Assembly: GCA_964550635.1 (NCBI GenBank)
Contig: CAZJZV010000013.1
Span: forward strand, 1-43,496
Source of the DNA: RGIG4097 sp964550635
Lineage (GTDB): Bacteria; Bacillota; Clostridia; Christensenellales; CAG-917
Reading direction: 5' to 3'
DNA: 43,496 bases
Position 1 is the stretch's first letter. Every line of letters begins with the position of its first letter. The translations under genes and the position numbers were made by a program. Below, piece by piece: positions 33,076-42,800 of this stretch. Below the pieces are notes generated by a model, which was given only the letters and a program-made list of their open reading frames with translations, searched no databases and was not told the DNA's origin.

Positions 33076-33729
33076 GTGAAACTATCTTGGCTTGGTCACT
33101 CATCATTCAAGCTTGAAGAAAGCACGGGTACGACTGTCGTCACCGATCCTTACCACTCGTACGTCGGTTACGATATGCCCAAAGTCACCGCGGACATCGT
33201 CACGGTGAGCCACCCGCACAACGACCACTCTTTTATCTCTGCGGTCGAAGGTGATCCCACCGTTATCCGCAGACAAGGTTTCTATGAAATCGGCGGTGTT
33301 CATCTCTTCGCGCAAAAGACCTACCACGACGACAAAAAAGGCGCGGTCAGGGGAGATAACCTCGTTTTCAAATATCGTATGGACGGAGTCGAACTCTGTC
33401 ATATGGGAGACATCGGCGAAGAATGCAACGCAATGCTCGTCGAATCCATTATGCCGGTGAACGTTCTGATGATTCCCGTTGGCGGAAACTTCACGATCGA
33501 CGCCGAACAAGCAAAGGAATACGTGGATCGCATAATGCCCGACGTTGTTATTCCTATGCACTACAAAACCAAGGACTGTGAATTCGACCTTGCGAAATTG
33601 AACGATTTTCTCGATTTGTTCGAGGATGAAGACGTCGTTTACATTGAGGGCGATACGGTGGAATTCGACCGCGCGGATTTCGACGGCGAAAGCACCAAAG
33701 TTCTCGTTCTTGAAAGAGTTTTTGACTGA
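33076..33729 (+). CDS. MBL-fold metal-dependent hydrolase (UlaG-like)
   Basis: A 217-residue metallo-beta-lactamase-fold protein. The metal signature HPHNDH is at 46-51, a further histidine/aspartate pair lies in CHMGDIG, and PMHYKTK supplies the last histidine. The N terminus LSWLGHSSFKLE is typical of the UlaG/YhfI-like group (beta-lactamase superfamily 2). The substrate is unknown; lactonase or phosphodiesterase activity is common in the group. The start is GTG 33076 with CGGAGGA upstream. It sits 18 bases after prs in the same operon. Confidence 0.88.
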   Translation: MKLSWLGHSSFKLEESTGTTVVTDPYHSYVGYDMPKVTADIVTVSHPHNDHSFISAVEGDPTVIRRQGFYEIGGVHLFAQKTYHDDKKGAVRGDNLVFKYRMDGVELCHMGDIGEECNAMLVESIMPVNVLMIPVGGNFTIDAEQAKEYVDRIMPDVVIPMHYKTKDCEFDLAKLNDFLDLFEDEDVVYIEGDTVEFDRADFDGESTKVLVLERVFD

Positions 33730-33752
33730 TTTTACTTTTGAAAAAGCACCGT

Positions 33753-33770
33753 CCCCGACTTTTGTCGGGG
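33753..33770. other. GC-rich hairpin after the MBL-fold gene
   Basis: A perfect seven-pair stem (33753-33759 with 33764-33770) has a four-T loop. No T-tract follows it directly, so I do not call it an intrinsic terminator; it may still protect the mRNA 3' end. Confidence 0.5.
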
Positions 33771-33823
33771 CGGGTTGAAAATCCTTTTAGCAAATCTAAA
33801 TTTTATATATATAGGAGGGTTCT

Positions 33824-35410
33824 ATGGTGACTTATCAAAGACCGGAACTTGACGAAAAAAGCATTTTCCAACTCAGGGATATTGCCAAAGATTTGGGAGT
33901 ACCCGCACCGTCGAAATGCAAGAAAGCTGAACTTGTCGACTTGATTTTCAAAATTTCAAACGGCGAAATGGAACCGCCCGTCGCACCTAGACGCGGTAGA
34001 CCTAAAAAGAATGCAGACGCAAATTCAGCAGATAACAAAGTAGACGCAAACGCAGGAGAAGGAAAACAAGAAGAAAAACAAGAGTTTAAGAAAGAAGAGA
34101 AAAAAGGTTTCGGAGCGTACAGACAAATCCATAACAACAATAATTATGGAAACAACAACTACGGCAACACCGGATTCAAACGCCCCGACAATTTGAAAGA
34201 AAAGAGAGAAAAAGAAGAAAAGCCCGAAAAGTCCGAAGAACAAATCAGAGAAGGTTTCCTTGAAATCAATCCCGACGGATACGGCTTTTTGCGCGTGAAA
34301 ACGGGTGAGTTTAGCGAAATGGATGCATACGTCAGTGTGCCCAAAATCAAACAATTCGGTTTGAGAAAAGGGGACTACGTCAAGGCGCAATGCAAACTTT
34401 TGCAAGAGGGCAAACCCCCTGCGGTCGTCAACGTTTTGACAATCAACGGCGTCGACGCATTGACAATCGGCAGACGTCCCAACTTTGACGATCTCGTGCC
34501 TATCTATCCCGATCACAGACTTCGTCTTGAAGTCGCGGGCAAACCGCGCGATTTCGCAACTCGCTCAATCGACCTCGTCGCACCTATCGGCAAAGGTCAA
34601 CGCGGACTCATCGTGTCTCCGCCTAAAGCGGGCAAGACGACCTTGCTCAAAATGATTGCAAACTCAATCGCAATCAATCATCCCGAAATCGTGCTTCTCG
34701 TGCTACTCATCGACGAGCGTCCCGAAGAAGTCACGGATATGCAACGCTCGATCAACGGAGAAGTCATCTATTCGACGTTTGACGAACTTCCCGAACACCA
34801 CACCAAAACCGCGGAAATGCTACTTGAACGTGCAAAACGTATGGTTGAAACCGGCAAAGACGTCGTTATTCTTATGGATAGTTTGACTCGTCTGGCACGT
34901 GCTTACAACTTGACGATTCCCCCTACGGGCAGAACGCTTTCAGGTGGTATCGACCCCGGCGCGTTGCACTCGCCTAAACGCTTTTTCGGCTCGGCGCGTA
35001 ACATTGAAAACGGCGGTTCGCTCACAATTATCGCAACCGCACTCGTCGAAACGGGCAGTCGTATGGACGACGTCATCTACGAAGAATTCAAGGGCACCGG
35101 CAATATGGAAATCCACCTTGACCGCAGACTTCAAGAAAAGAGAATATTCCCCGCAATCGACCTTGCGAAGAGCGGTACGAGAAAGGAAGAATTGCTCCTT
35201 TCGAGCAACGAACTCGAAGGCATTTGGTGCGTGAGAAAGATTCTCGGACAAGGGGATAGCATGGAAGCAACCGAAGCACTCCTTGCAATGCTCATGAAGA
35301 CCGCGAACAACAAAGAGTTTATCGAGCAAATGCTTTTCCAAATAAATAAATATCAAAAGGACGGTTTCACGGTGCGCAGACCGACTATGCCGACCGGTAA
35401 CAACGCATGA
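33824..35410 (+). CDS. rho: Transcription termination factor Rho
   Basis: A 528-residue hexameric RNA helicase that ends untranslated transcripts. Residues 1-50 are the Rho N helical (SAP-like) domain. Residues 50-140 are a Lys/Glu-rich low-complexity linker with an Asn-rich patch at 103-116. The cold-shock-like RNA-binding domain spans about 141-215. The ATPase core has Walker A PPKAGKTT at 266-273, Walker B ending in LLIDERPEE near 295-302, and the Q-loop/R-loop region HSPKRFFGSARN. Typical Rho is about 420 residues; the excess is the linker. A strong TAGGAGGGT site precedes ATG. The end overlaps the HAD gene by four bases. Confidence 0.97.
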   Translation: MVTYQRPELDEKSIFQLRDIAKDLGVPAPSKCKKAELVDLIFKISNGEMEPPVAPRRGRPKKNADANSADNKVDANAGEGKQEEKQEFKKEEKKGFGAYRQIHNNNNYGNNNYGNTGFKRPDNLKEKREKEEKPEKSEEQIREGFLEINPDGYGFLRVKTGEFSEMDAYVSVPKIKQFGLRKGDYVKAQCKLLQEGKPPAVVNVLTINGVDALTIGRRPNFDDLVPIYPDHRLRLEVAGKPRDFATRSIDLVAPIGKGQRGLIVSPPKAGKTTLLKMIANSIAINHPEIVLLVLLIDERPEEVTDMQRSINGEVIYSTFDELPEHHTKTAEMLLERAKRMVETGKDVVILMDSLTRLARAYNLTIPPTGRTLSGGIDPGALHSPKRFFGSARNIENGGSLTIIATALVETGSRMDDVIYEEFKGTGNMEIHLDRRLQEKRIFPAIDLAKSGTRKEELLLSSNELEGIWCVRKILGQGDSMEATEALLAMLMKTANNKEFIEQMLFQINKYQKDGFTVRRPTMPTGNNA

Positions 35411-36045
35411 CGGATATTACGAATGATAAAGTCGAAGTGATGCCCGCGAAAAAGCAAGTCGACCTGTACGATTTCGACAAGACCTTGCTTCCTTTCGACA
35501 GTGGTTTCAGATATTGGGGATATTGCATGTTGCATAATCCTTGGATTTTGGTTTTCCTGCCCATACAGTGCTTCATCGGCACCCTTATGGGCTTGAAAAT
35601 CTATCCGATAAACCAATTCAAAAAGGTATGTTTTTTCTACGTCAACTTCATCAACAACGAGAAAAACGTAAAGAAGTTTTGGGACAAGTACGAAAAGAGT
35701 ATCTACGACCAATTTAGAAAGGAAAACCGCGCGCGCGAAAGCGTGATTATCAGTGCTAGTCCGAGTTTTCTCATCGAAGAGATAGCAAATCGACTTGGGT
35801 TTGAATACTGCATAACCTCAATCCACGATATGAAGACGGGTGGGCTTACGGGCAAGGTGTGCAGACGCGCGGAAAAGGTGCGCAGACTGCAAGAAGTTAT
35901 GCCCGACGTCGAAGTTGTGGACGTTTATTCGGACTCAATCAAATCAGATAAATACATAATGTCACTCGGAAAGCGTGCGTTACTCGTCGGAAGACACGGA
36001 AAACTGACGGACGTCACAGAGAAAATCAAAAACATGAAGATTTAA
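35407..36045 (+). CDS. HAD-IB family phosphatase-like hydrolase
   Basis: A 212-residue HAD-superfamily protein of the SerB-like subfamily. Motif I is DFDKT (nucleophile Asp22, acid/base Asp24). Motif II Ser lies in VIISASPSF, and motif IV in VDVYSDSIKSDK. A hydrophobic stretch (about 40-70, MLHNPWILVFLPIQ and onward) occupies the cap region and may sit on the membrane. Related proteins act on phosphoserine or on lipid-linked phosphates; the substrate here is unknown. Its ATG overlaps the rho stop (ATGA), so it is translated with rho. The rpmE gene that often follows rho is absent. Confidence 0.87.
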   Translation: MTDITNDKVEVMPAKKQVDLYDFDKTLLPFDSGFRYWGYCMLHNPWILVFLPIQCFIGTLMGLKIYPINQFKKVCFFYVNFINNEKNVKKFWDKYEKSIYDQFRKENRARESVIISASPSFLIEEIANRLGFEYCITSIHDMKTGGLTGKVCRRAEKVRRLQEVMPDVEVVDVYSDSIKSDKYIMSLGKRALLVGRHGKLTDVTEKIKNMKI

Positions 36046-36065
36046 CGGCGCAAGCCGTTTTTTCT
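36044..36065 (+). terminator. Intrinsic terminator after the HAD gene
   Basis: A six-pair stem (36044-36049 with 36054-36059) with a GCAA loop runs into a T-rich tract. Confidence 0.85.
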
Positions 36066-36204
36066 TTTTATACTGTGAAAATTTACGTTTTGATTGTGCA
36101 AAAACAATGAAGTAGTTGTGTTTTGACTTTGTGGTTCTGTCGGACAATTCGACCGTATAGTCGTTGAAAAATCGACCGCACGTTTTGCAAATTGAAATTC
36201 ACTA

Positions 36205-36233
36205 TTGAAGTATTGGAAATTTGGTTATATAAT
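36205..36233 (+). promoter_or_regulatory. Promoter of the DUF2804 gene
   Basis: TTGAAG (36205-36210) and a perfect TATAAT (36228-36233) have a 17-bp spacer; start expected near 36240. Confidence 0.8.
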
Positions 36234-36268
36234 ATATCTATAAACGTTAAATGATAACGGAGGAAATT

Positions 36269-37375
36269 ATGGCTAAAGAAACCAAAAGAACTTATCCGTC
36301 GTTTAGGGAAGTCCCCAAACGCAATCAAAGAGAATATACCGCACCCACTAAACTCTTGGGCGACGACGGCAAATTGCTCGCAAGCGGTTGGGCGCGTCAT
36401 AACGTATTCGACTACGACCGCACCAAAACTCGTCCGCAAATGAGAGCGAAAGAATGGGATTTCTATCAGGTTTGCGACGGAGAAACAATGGTGCAAATCA
36501 GTTGTGCGAATATCTCAATCGGCGGATATTGCTCGATGAGCGTCGTCGATTTGAAGTCTGGCAAAGTTGACACTTCGATGTCCTTATTCCTTGGCGGAAA
36601 GAACAAAGTCATACTTCCCGCAAAAGGCGACGTACCCAACTATTTCGAGTATAAAAAAGGCAAATTCCGCGCCGTATTCGACACAAAAGAAACCACTCGC
36701 ACACTCTATTTTGAAGGACCGCTCAAAGGCAAAACCTTCAAGGCGGAATTCAAGATGGATATACCCGCAGGACTTGAAAACATAACCACCGTGCTTCCTT
36801 TCAAGAAAGAAGAAAAGGATCAGTCCACGAGATATTTCATGACCACCAAGCAAAACTGTATGCCGACAGAAGGCAATATCGCCCTTGACGGAAAAGTTGT
36901 GAAGTCGTTCACGAAGGACAACACGTTCTGCGTGCTTGACTGGGGCAGAGTTTGCACACCGTACAAAATGGTATGGTATTGGGGCAACGGCTCGACCTAT
37001 CTCACCGATGCGGACGGAAGCAAACATTTGTTCGGATTTGAAATCACGTGGGGCATCGGCGACGAGTCAAACGGCACCGAAACCGCAATATTCTACGACG
37101 GCAAACTTCACAAATTCGGCTCTGTTGATGTGAAAGTCTTCCCGAAACCCGATAAATTCTCTGATCCGTGGGTGTTTGTGTCCGAAGACGGCAGGTTCAA
37201 TTTGACGATGACTCCGTTCTACGATCACCATACGGACACGAATGCACTCGTTGCGCGTATGCACGCACACCAAGTCCACGGACTTTGGAACGGTACTGTC
37301 GTGCTTGACGACGGCAAAGTGCTTGAAATCAAGGATATGTACGCATTCTGCGAATACGTGGAGAACAGGTGGTAA
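36269..37375 (+). CDS. DUF2804 domain protein
   Basis: A 368-residue protein matching my recollection of the DUF2804 family throughout its length. ATG 36269 has GGAGGA upstream; an open frame 18 bases longer lacks such a site. It has no signal peptide or membrane helix. The sequence is beta-rich with many aromatic residues, including conserved-looking DWGRVCTPYK, WYWGNGS and GFEITWGIGDES segments, which suggests a lipocalin-like barrel pair. No function is established for the family. It stands alone with its own promoter and terminator, so context gives no hint. Confidence 0.8.
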   Translation: MAKETKRTYPSFREVPKRNQREYTAPTKLLGDDGKLLASGWARHNVFDYDRTKTRPQMRAKEWDFYQVCDGETMVQISCANISIGGYCSMSVVDLKSGKVDTSMSLFLGGKNKVILPAKGDVPNYFEYKKGKFRAVFDTKETTRTLYFEGPLKGKTFKAEFKMDIPAGLENITTVLPFKKEEKDQSTRYFMTTKQNCMPTEGNIALDGKVVKSFTKDNTFCVLDWGRVCTPYKMVWYWGNGSTYLTDADGSKHLFGFEITWGIGDESNGTETAIFYDGKLHKFGSVDVKVFPKPDKFSDPWVFVSEDGRFNLTMTPFYDHHTDTNALVARMHAHQVHGLWNGTVVLDDGKVLEIKDMYAFCEYVENRW

Positions 37376-37491
37376 AAAATCAGCCCAAATCCGCTACAAT
37401 ATAGATTATCTCTTATAGTATCTAATATCTATATATATCAATATGTGAGAGAACAGCGGTAGAGAAGTACAAAAGAAAAATTACAATATGA

Positions 37492-37522
37492 AAAGCCCCG
37501 CAAAATCTGCGGGGCTTTCCAT
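37492..37522. terminator. Bidirectional terminator between DUF2804 and corC-like genes
   Basis: A ten-pair stem (37492-37501 with 37509-37518) with a seven-base loop. Convergent genes on both sides can use it. Confidence 0.85.
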
Positions 37523-37549
37523 TCGGGGTTTTTATAGGGATTAGGGTTC

Positions 37550-38935
37550 TTATTCTTGTTTTTCTTCTTCGTCCTTGTCTTCGCGGTTTTCGCGGAGTTC
37601 TTTCAAGGATTTCAGTTCAAATCTTTTGGACTCTTGATTGTCCGCGTTTTCTTCTTCTACGGGATTGATCTTAACTTTGACGGAAAGGATCTTTCTTTGG
37701 GTGAGTTTGTCGACGGTTATCGTCAAATTCTTGTAGTCGAAAGACGTGAATTTTTTTGGGATTTCGCCCATTTGTTCGATGATCCAACCGCTTACGGTTT
37801 GAGAGTCGAAGTTGTCAAGGTCGGCGGAGTCGAGATTGAAAGTGTCGAAAAACTTATCGATTTCCGCTCTTGCGTCAACCATATAGGTGTCGTCGTCGAT
37901 TTGATTGAAGTAGTTGACGATTTCATCGTGTTCATCCCAGATTTCACCGACGAGTTCTTCAAGAATATCTTCGAGAGTAACGATACCGAGAGTTCCGCCG
38001 TATTCGTCGACCACGACCGCCATATGCACTTTTTGACGTTGCATACTCTTGAGCAGGGTGGATATTTTCATATGCTCGGTTGCGACTGCGACGGGGGTGA
38101 TATAGTTTTTGATATTCTTTTCGCCCTTTTCGAGAGCGGCGAAGAAGTCGATATTGTGGAGCATACCCACAACGGTGTCGATAGTCCCGCGGTAGACGGG
38201 CATACGAGAGAAGTTATATTCAAAGAACATCTCTTTGATTTTGTCCATCGGCATATCGATGGGGAGAGAGATGACGTTGACTCTGGGGACGAAAATATCT
38301 TGAACTTCTGCGTCGTCAAATTCGATAGCACTTGAAATAAGTTCGCGCTCTTGAACGTTGAGCGAGCCGTCTTCCTGCGCCTCTTCGACGAGAGAAAGGA
38401 GTTCTTCTTCGGTGATTTTGTCGTCGTCCTTGGATTTGAAGACCTTGCGCAGTACCCATTTTAGACCTGCAAAGATAAACGTGATGGGGTAGAGCACATA
38501 CATAATGACTTTGATAGGATAGCCGAAAGCCATAGTGAGTCTTTCGGAGTTTTCCTTGGCGATCATTTTGGGGGTGATTTCGCCGAAAGTCAAAACGATG
38601 ACGGTTGAAACCGCAACGGAAACTATACCGCTAACCGCGGGATTCGGGATAGCCGTTTCAAATATATTGTTGAAAAGGACGGACAGAGTGATATTGACGA
38701 TATTGTTTCCGACGAGAATAGTGGATAAAAGCTTGTCGAAATCGTCACACAATTTCAATGCGTTTTGGGCGGATTTGTTGCCTGCTTGCGCTTTGAGTTT
38801 GAGTTTGGTTCTGTTTACCGAACTGAAAGCGGTTTCGGTTGCGGAAAAGAAACCTGAAAAAAGTACTAAAACGACGATGAATACAACAGATAAAATGATA
38901 CTGTCGGGGTCAGGGTCTGCGGAATCGGTGTTCAT
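37550..38935 (-). CDS. HlyC/CorC (CNNM-like) family membrane protein
   Basis: A 461-residue protein of the hemolysin-C/CorC family, implicated in magnesium or other divalent cation handling in the cytoplasmic membrane. The N-terminal DUF21 domain (about 10-190) has three to four membrane helices and the signature FSGFFSATETAFSSVN. Two CBS domains follow (about 205-335; FVPRVNVISLPID and VVVDEYGGTLGIVTLED), then the CorC_HlyC domain (about 350-430) and a Lys/Glu-rich tail. ATG 38935 has AAAGGAG upstream. It is divergent from the TetR gene. Confidence 0.93.
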   Translation of the reverse strand: MNTDSADPDPDSIILSVVFIVVLVLFSGFFSATETAFSSVNRTKLKLKAQAGNKSAQNALKLCDDFDKLLSTILVGNNIVNITLSVLFNNIFETAIPNPAVSGIVSVAVSTVIVLTFGEITPKMIAKENSERLTMAFGYPIKVIMYVLYPITFIFAGLKWVLRKVFKSKDDDKITEEELLSLVEEAQEDGSLNVQERELISSAIEFDDAEVQDIFVPRVNVISLPIDMPMDKIKEMFFEYNFSRMPVYRGTIDTVVGMLHNIDFFAALEKGEKNIKNYITPVAVATEHMKISTLLKSMQRQKVHMAVVVDEYGGTLGIVTLEDILEELVGEIWDEHDEIVNYFNQIDDDTYMVDARAEIDKFFDTFNLDSADLDNFDSQTVSGWIIEQMGEIPKKFTSFDYKNLTITVDKLTQRKILSVKVKINPVEEENADNQESKRFELKSLKELRENREDKDEEEKQE

Positions 38936-38979
38936 ATTGCTCCTTTATATTGATATAAATTATAGAATTTATTGCATAT

Positions 38980-39008
38980 ATAATAACATAGGCGTGCGCG
39001 TTTGTAAA
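38980..39008 (-). promoter_or_regulatory. Promoter of the CorC-like gene
   Basis: On the minus strand, TTTACA (39008-39003) and TATTAT (38985-38980) have a 17-bp spacer; start expected near 38973. Confidence 0.6.
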
Positions 39009-39064
39009 TAGTATTTTGAAAAATGGCATATTCACACTATTTTTCATAATATGTAGGAAAAGTG

Positions 39065-39093
39065 TTGCAATCGAGCGCAATATATGGTATAAA
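39065..39093 (+). promoter_or_regulatory. Promoter of the tetR-family gene
   Basis: TTGCAA (39065-39070) and TATAAA (39088-39093) have a 17-bp spacer; start expected near 39100, inside the inverted repeats that follow. Confidence 0.7.
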
Positions 39094-39096
39094 ATA

Positions 39097-39117
39097 AACG
39101 AGCGTTCATTTTATGAA
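39097..39117. promoter_or_regulatory. Two inverted repeats, likely TetR operator
   Basis: AACG and CGTT flank AG at 39097-39106, and TTCAT and ATGAA flank TTT at 39105-39117. Both lie between the -10 box and the ribosome site of the regulator gene, the usual place for an autorepression operator. The palindromes overlap by two bases. Confidence 0.5.
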
Positions 39118-39129
39118 TGTAGGAGATTT

Positions 39130-39714
39130 ATGAGAATAGCAAACGTTGAACAACACAATCGCAAAAAAGTCGAACTTATGGAGCGTTGCTTCGAGTGCTA
39201 CGCAGAGTACGGTTTGACGAACGTAGGCGTGAAAGGGCTTGCGGAGTTTTGCGACGTGTCGGTTGCGAGTTTGTACACCTATTTCGACGACCTAGACGAC
39301 CTTATAATTCAATCGACAGCACACTGCATGAGCAAGGTCGAAGACGAATTTATGCATATTGCGCCGTCAAGTCTTGAAGACATCGAACGCTACGTGAACG
39401 AGGTCCCTTATTGGACTGCACGCGAACACGGCAAGAAATATCGCCTTATGTATCAGATTTACACCAATCCGAAATACCGCGAGGCAGGGAAGGAGTTTTT
39501 CGATGGCGTCAACAAGAGATACACCGCCTATTCCGAGAGCCTGTCGAAATTGATCGGTTTCCCGTCGGAAGTTATTCGCAGGTTGATATTCATGTTTGTG
39601 CGTGCATGCGTGCATTTCGCCCTGTTTGAAGACGAATTCTATTTGCAAGAACAAATCGTATATATCAAAAACAGCATAGTGCTTTACTATGAGAAATCTC
39701 TGTCAATGAGTTAA
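39130..39714 (+). CDS. TetR/AcrR family transcriptional regulator
   Basis: A 194-residue one-component regulator. The N-terminal helix-turn-helix (about 25-50) reads NVGVKGLAEFCDVSVASLYTYFDDLDDLI, with the family's characteristic Y-x-YF-x-x-x-x-x-L pattern. The C-terminal ligand domain is not recognisable beyond being helical. ATG 39130 has TAGGAG upstream; a longer open frame begins upstream of the promoter. It lies between a divergent CorC-like gene and the large surface-protein gene, either of which it may control; the operator-like repeats suggest it at least controls itself. Confidence 0.9.
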   Translation: MRIANVEQHNRKKVELMERCFECYAEYGLTNVGVKGLAEFCDVSVASLYTYFDDLDDLIIQSTAHCMSKVEDEFMHIAPSSLEDIERYVNEVPYWTAREHGKKYRLMYQIYTNPKYREAGKEFFDGVNKRYTAYSESLSKLIGFPSEVIRRLIFMFVRACVHFALFEDEFYLQEQIVYIKNSIVLYYEKSLSMS

Positions 39715-39723
39715 CTTGACGAT

Positions 39724-39757
39724 AAAAGCGTGATCCGTTTTGCGGTTGCGCTTTTTT
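39724..39757 (+). terminator. Intrinsic terminator after the tetR-family gene
   Basis: An imperfect stem (39724-39737 with 39743-39755, with wobble pairs and a bulge) runs into T. Confidence 0.65.
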
Positions 39758-39818
39758 ATATAGCATTCAAAACGTGCGGTTATACGCCGTGCAAAAATAT
39801 AATCAGAAGGAGAAGATT

Positions 39819-42800
39819 ATGACCAAATCAGCAACAAAGATGCTATCAATCACCCTTTGTCTACTGCTCGTACTGCTCGCGGGCGCAGTCGTCGTTCTCG
39901 GTTTGAACGGCACTCCCGCATACGCGGCGGGTACGACGGCTGAAGGCGGAGATCCCTCGGCAGAAGGCGGAATTTCTGCGCCTGCTACGGCACCGACGTT
40001 CACGGCTATCGCCGGAACGAGCGGTTATGCGAATCTATATGACGGGAATTTTGAATCCAAACTTTGTGTGGATATCACGACTAACCCCAATATTACCTTC
40101 CAAGCGAGCGACATAGGCACTATCGTTACCGCGTACAAAATCTACACCGGCAACGACACCCAGCCCGACCATACCGGAAGAAACCCTAAATCTTGGAAGT
40201 TACAAGGCAGCAATGACAATTCAAACTGGACGGATATCCACGTCGTCACCAACGACGATAAATTACTCACCGTTGAAAACCTTAAAGGGTATAACTATAC
40301 GTTTGAAAATACAACTCCGTATTGGTACTACAAAATCACTATCACCGAACGTCAAGGCGCGAACGGAACTTCCGGAACGGCTGAAAACGATTACAATTTG
40401 ATGCAGATTTCCGAAATTGAATTTACAGCAACCACTAACGTAGCCGAAATCGACACGGAAGAAGAGCTTGTTGCTGCGTTTACAAACGGTGGAAGTTACA
40501 AACTTGTCGGAGACATTGCTCTCACCGCAGATCTTGCTATAGGCAATAAATTTGTCTCTCTTGATCTCAACGGCTACGTAATTAGTGGTAATAAAAAAAT
40601 CACAATATACGCTAAGGCGCCCGACGTATGTTCTACTTTTATTCTAAATGATAGCCGTCCCACCGTAATGCATACGAATAATACTCTTCCTGCGGGTGGT
40701 GTTATTGATTGCACAATTGTGATGGATTGTCGCTCGGACTATAACACCGAAACTAATAACGCCTATTTATATGCAAACGGCGGTACGGTGACAAAGCCCT
40801 TAACAATTCACACCGGTTACTCTTGCGTAGATTATATGGGCGGTAATGCGACCACGTTTGCCGCAGGCATGACCACTTCTACGAACCCACATATCAACGG
40901 CGGTTTCTACTACGGCGAAGTCACTTCAACCAAGGCAGATATATCCGTCCGAATTAAAAATAAAAAAGTTCTTTACAAAAACGGGGATACTGTATATGCA
41001 ACTCAAATCGTGAAAAGCGGCGACAAAGCAATGATACCCACCAAGTCGGCGACTGCACCCGAAACAGGCCTTACGTTTGTCGATTGGTATAGTGGAACGC
41101 AAAAGTACAATTTCTCGTCAACTGTCACTGCAGATACGACCGTCTATGCAATGTGGCTTAAAGAAGCCGCAACTGCAAACGATTTCAAGAGCGCAATCAA
41201 CAGCAACTACAGCGTCAAATTGACCGCGGATATTGTTTTGGATGCAACTTTTGTAATCAACAACGGCAAAGCGTCGACAATCGACTTGAACGGTCACGTC
41301 ATTAGTTTTACAAACAACAACTATGAAATTCTGATCAAAACACTCGGATATTCTAGAATTACGCTTATCGACAGCAATCCTACCGCTACTCACGAAAACA
41401 CCAGCTATCCCGTCGGCGGTTATATCACTAAATTGTCAATGAACAAAGATACGGGCGACCAATATTCTCATGCTTACCTATACGCAAACGGTGGAACAAT
41501 TGGAACTCTTGGATCAAACACTAGTTATACTGAATTGCATTCATCAAGTCCGACTCCTACCGTCATTAAAAACATGACTTCAAATAACATTGTTTTAAAA
41601 GCAGGCACTTATTATTATAATGAATCAAAACTTGGATCGCCTTCTATCATATTTATGAACGGTGATAACTTCTATGCAAAAGTCGCAACGAGTTCAAAAA
41701 TTGTTGCTGCTCCAGCAATCGAACCTACAAAAGAAGGGTATACGTTTGTTGGTTGGTACAACGGCAATACCGCACACGATTTCACTAAAGAATTGATTTC
41801 AAGTGTAACTCTCACTGCAAAATGGGTTGACTCTGCGGCACCCGTCATAACCGGTGTTGATGCGGATAGCGTTTACTGCACCACTCAAGAAGTCACCGTC
41901 ACCGATGATTCTTCTGTCACCGTCACAGTTGACGGCACTGAAGTCACTCTCACGAGCGGTAAATTCAATCTCGATATGTCTTCGGGCACCGACAAAACTA
42001 TCGTCGCAACCGATGCGGCAAACAATGCTACCACTCTCGTCGTCACCTACGGTCATCACTTCGGTGATTGGATTGAAAAGATTGACGAAGACTGTTCGAA
42101 TGACGGCACTCTCGGTCACAAAATCTGCGCCGACTGTCATGATAACTTCGACACCAATGGCGTGAAATTGGAAAGTTTGGTCATTCCTGCTTGCCACGTT
42201 TACGGGGCTGTCGGCTACACTTGGGCGGACGATAACAGCACTTGCACCGCAACCAGAGTTTGTTCTCGTGACAGTAGCCACGTAGAAACCGAAACCGCAA
42301 CTGCATCTTCGTCCGTCACTCAACAACAATCTTGTATGAACGACGAACTTACGACCTACGTCGCGACCTTCACCAATACCGTATTCGTCCAACAAACCAA
42401 AGCGGACGTAGTCACCAATGCAAAACACGGTCACAACTACGGCGCAGTGCGCTATTCTTGGACTTCTGACAATCTCAAGTGTACTGCAACGAGAGTTTGC
42501 TCTCACGATGATAGCCACGTCGAAACCGAAACCGTGAATTCCACGCCGTCCGTTACGCAAGCGCAATCCTGCACTAATGCGGAACTCACCTCCTACGTTG
42601 CGACCTTCACAAACTCCGTTTTCGCACAACAAACCAAAGCGGACGTTCAAACTAAATCCGCGGCAGGTCACAATCTCGGCGCACTCGCCAACGAAGTTGT
42701 TGCAACTTGCACCGAAAACGGTGTGAAAGCACATGCAGATTGCTCCGTTTGCAACAAGCACTTCGATGCGACCGGAAACGAAATCACCGATCTCGTCATT

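Noticed and set aside
33753..33770. An intrinsic terminator after the MBL-fold gene
   Set aside because: The stem is strong but no T-tract follows within a suitable distance on either strand, so it is listed only as a hairpin.
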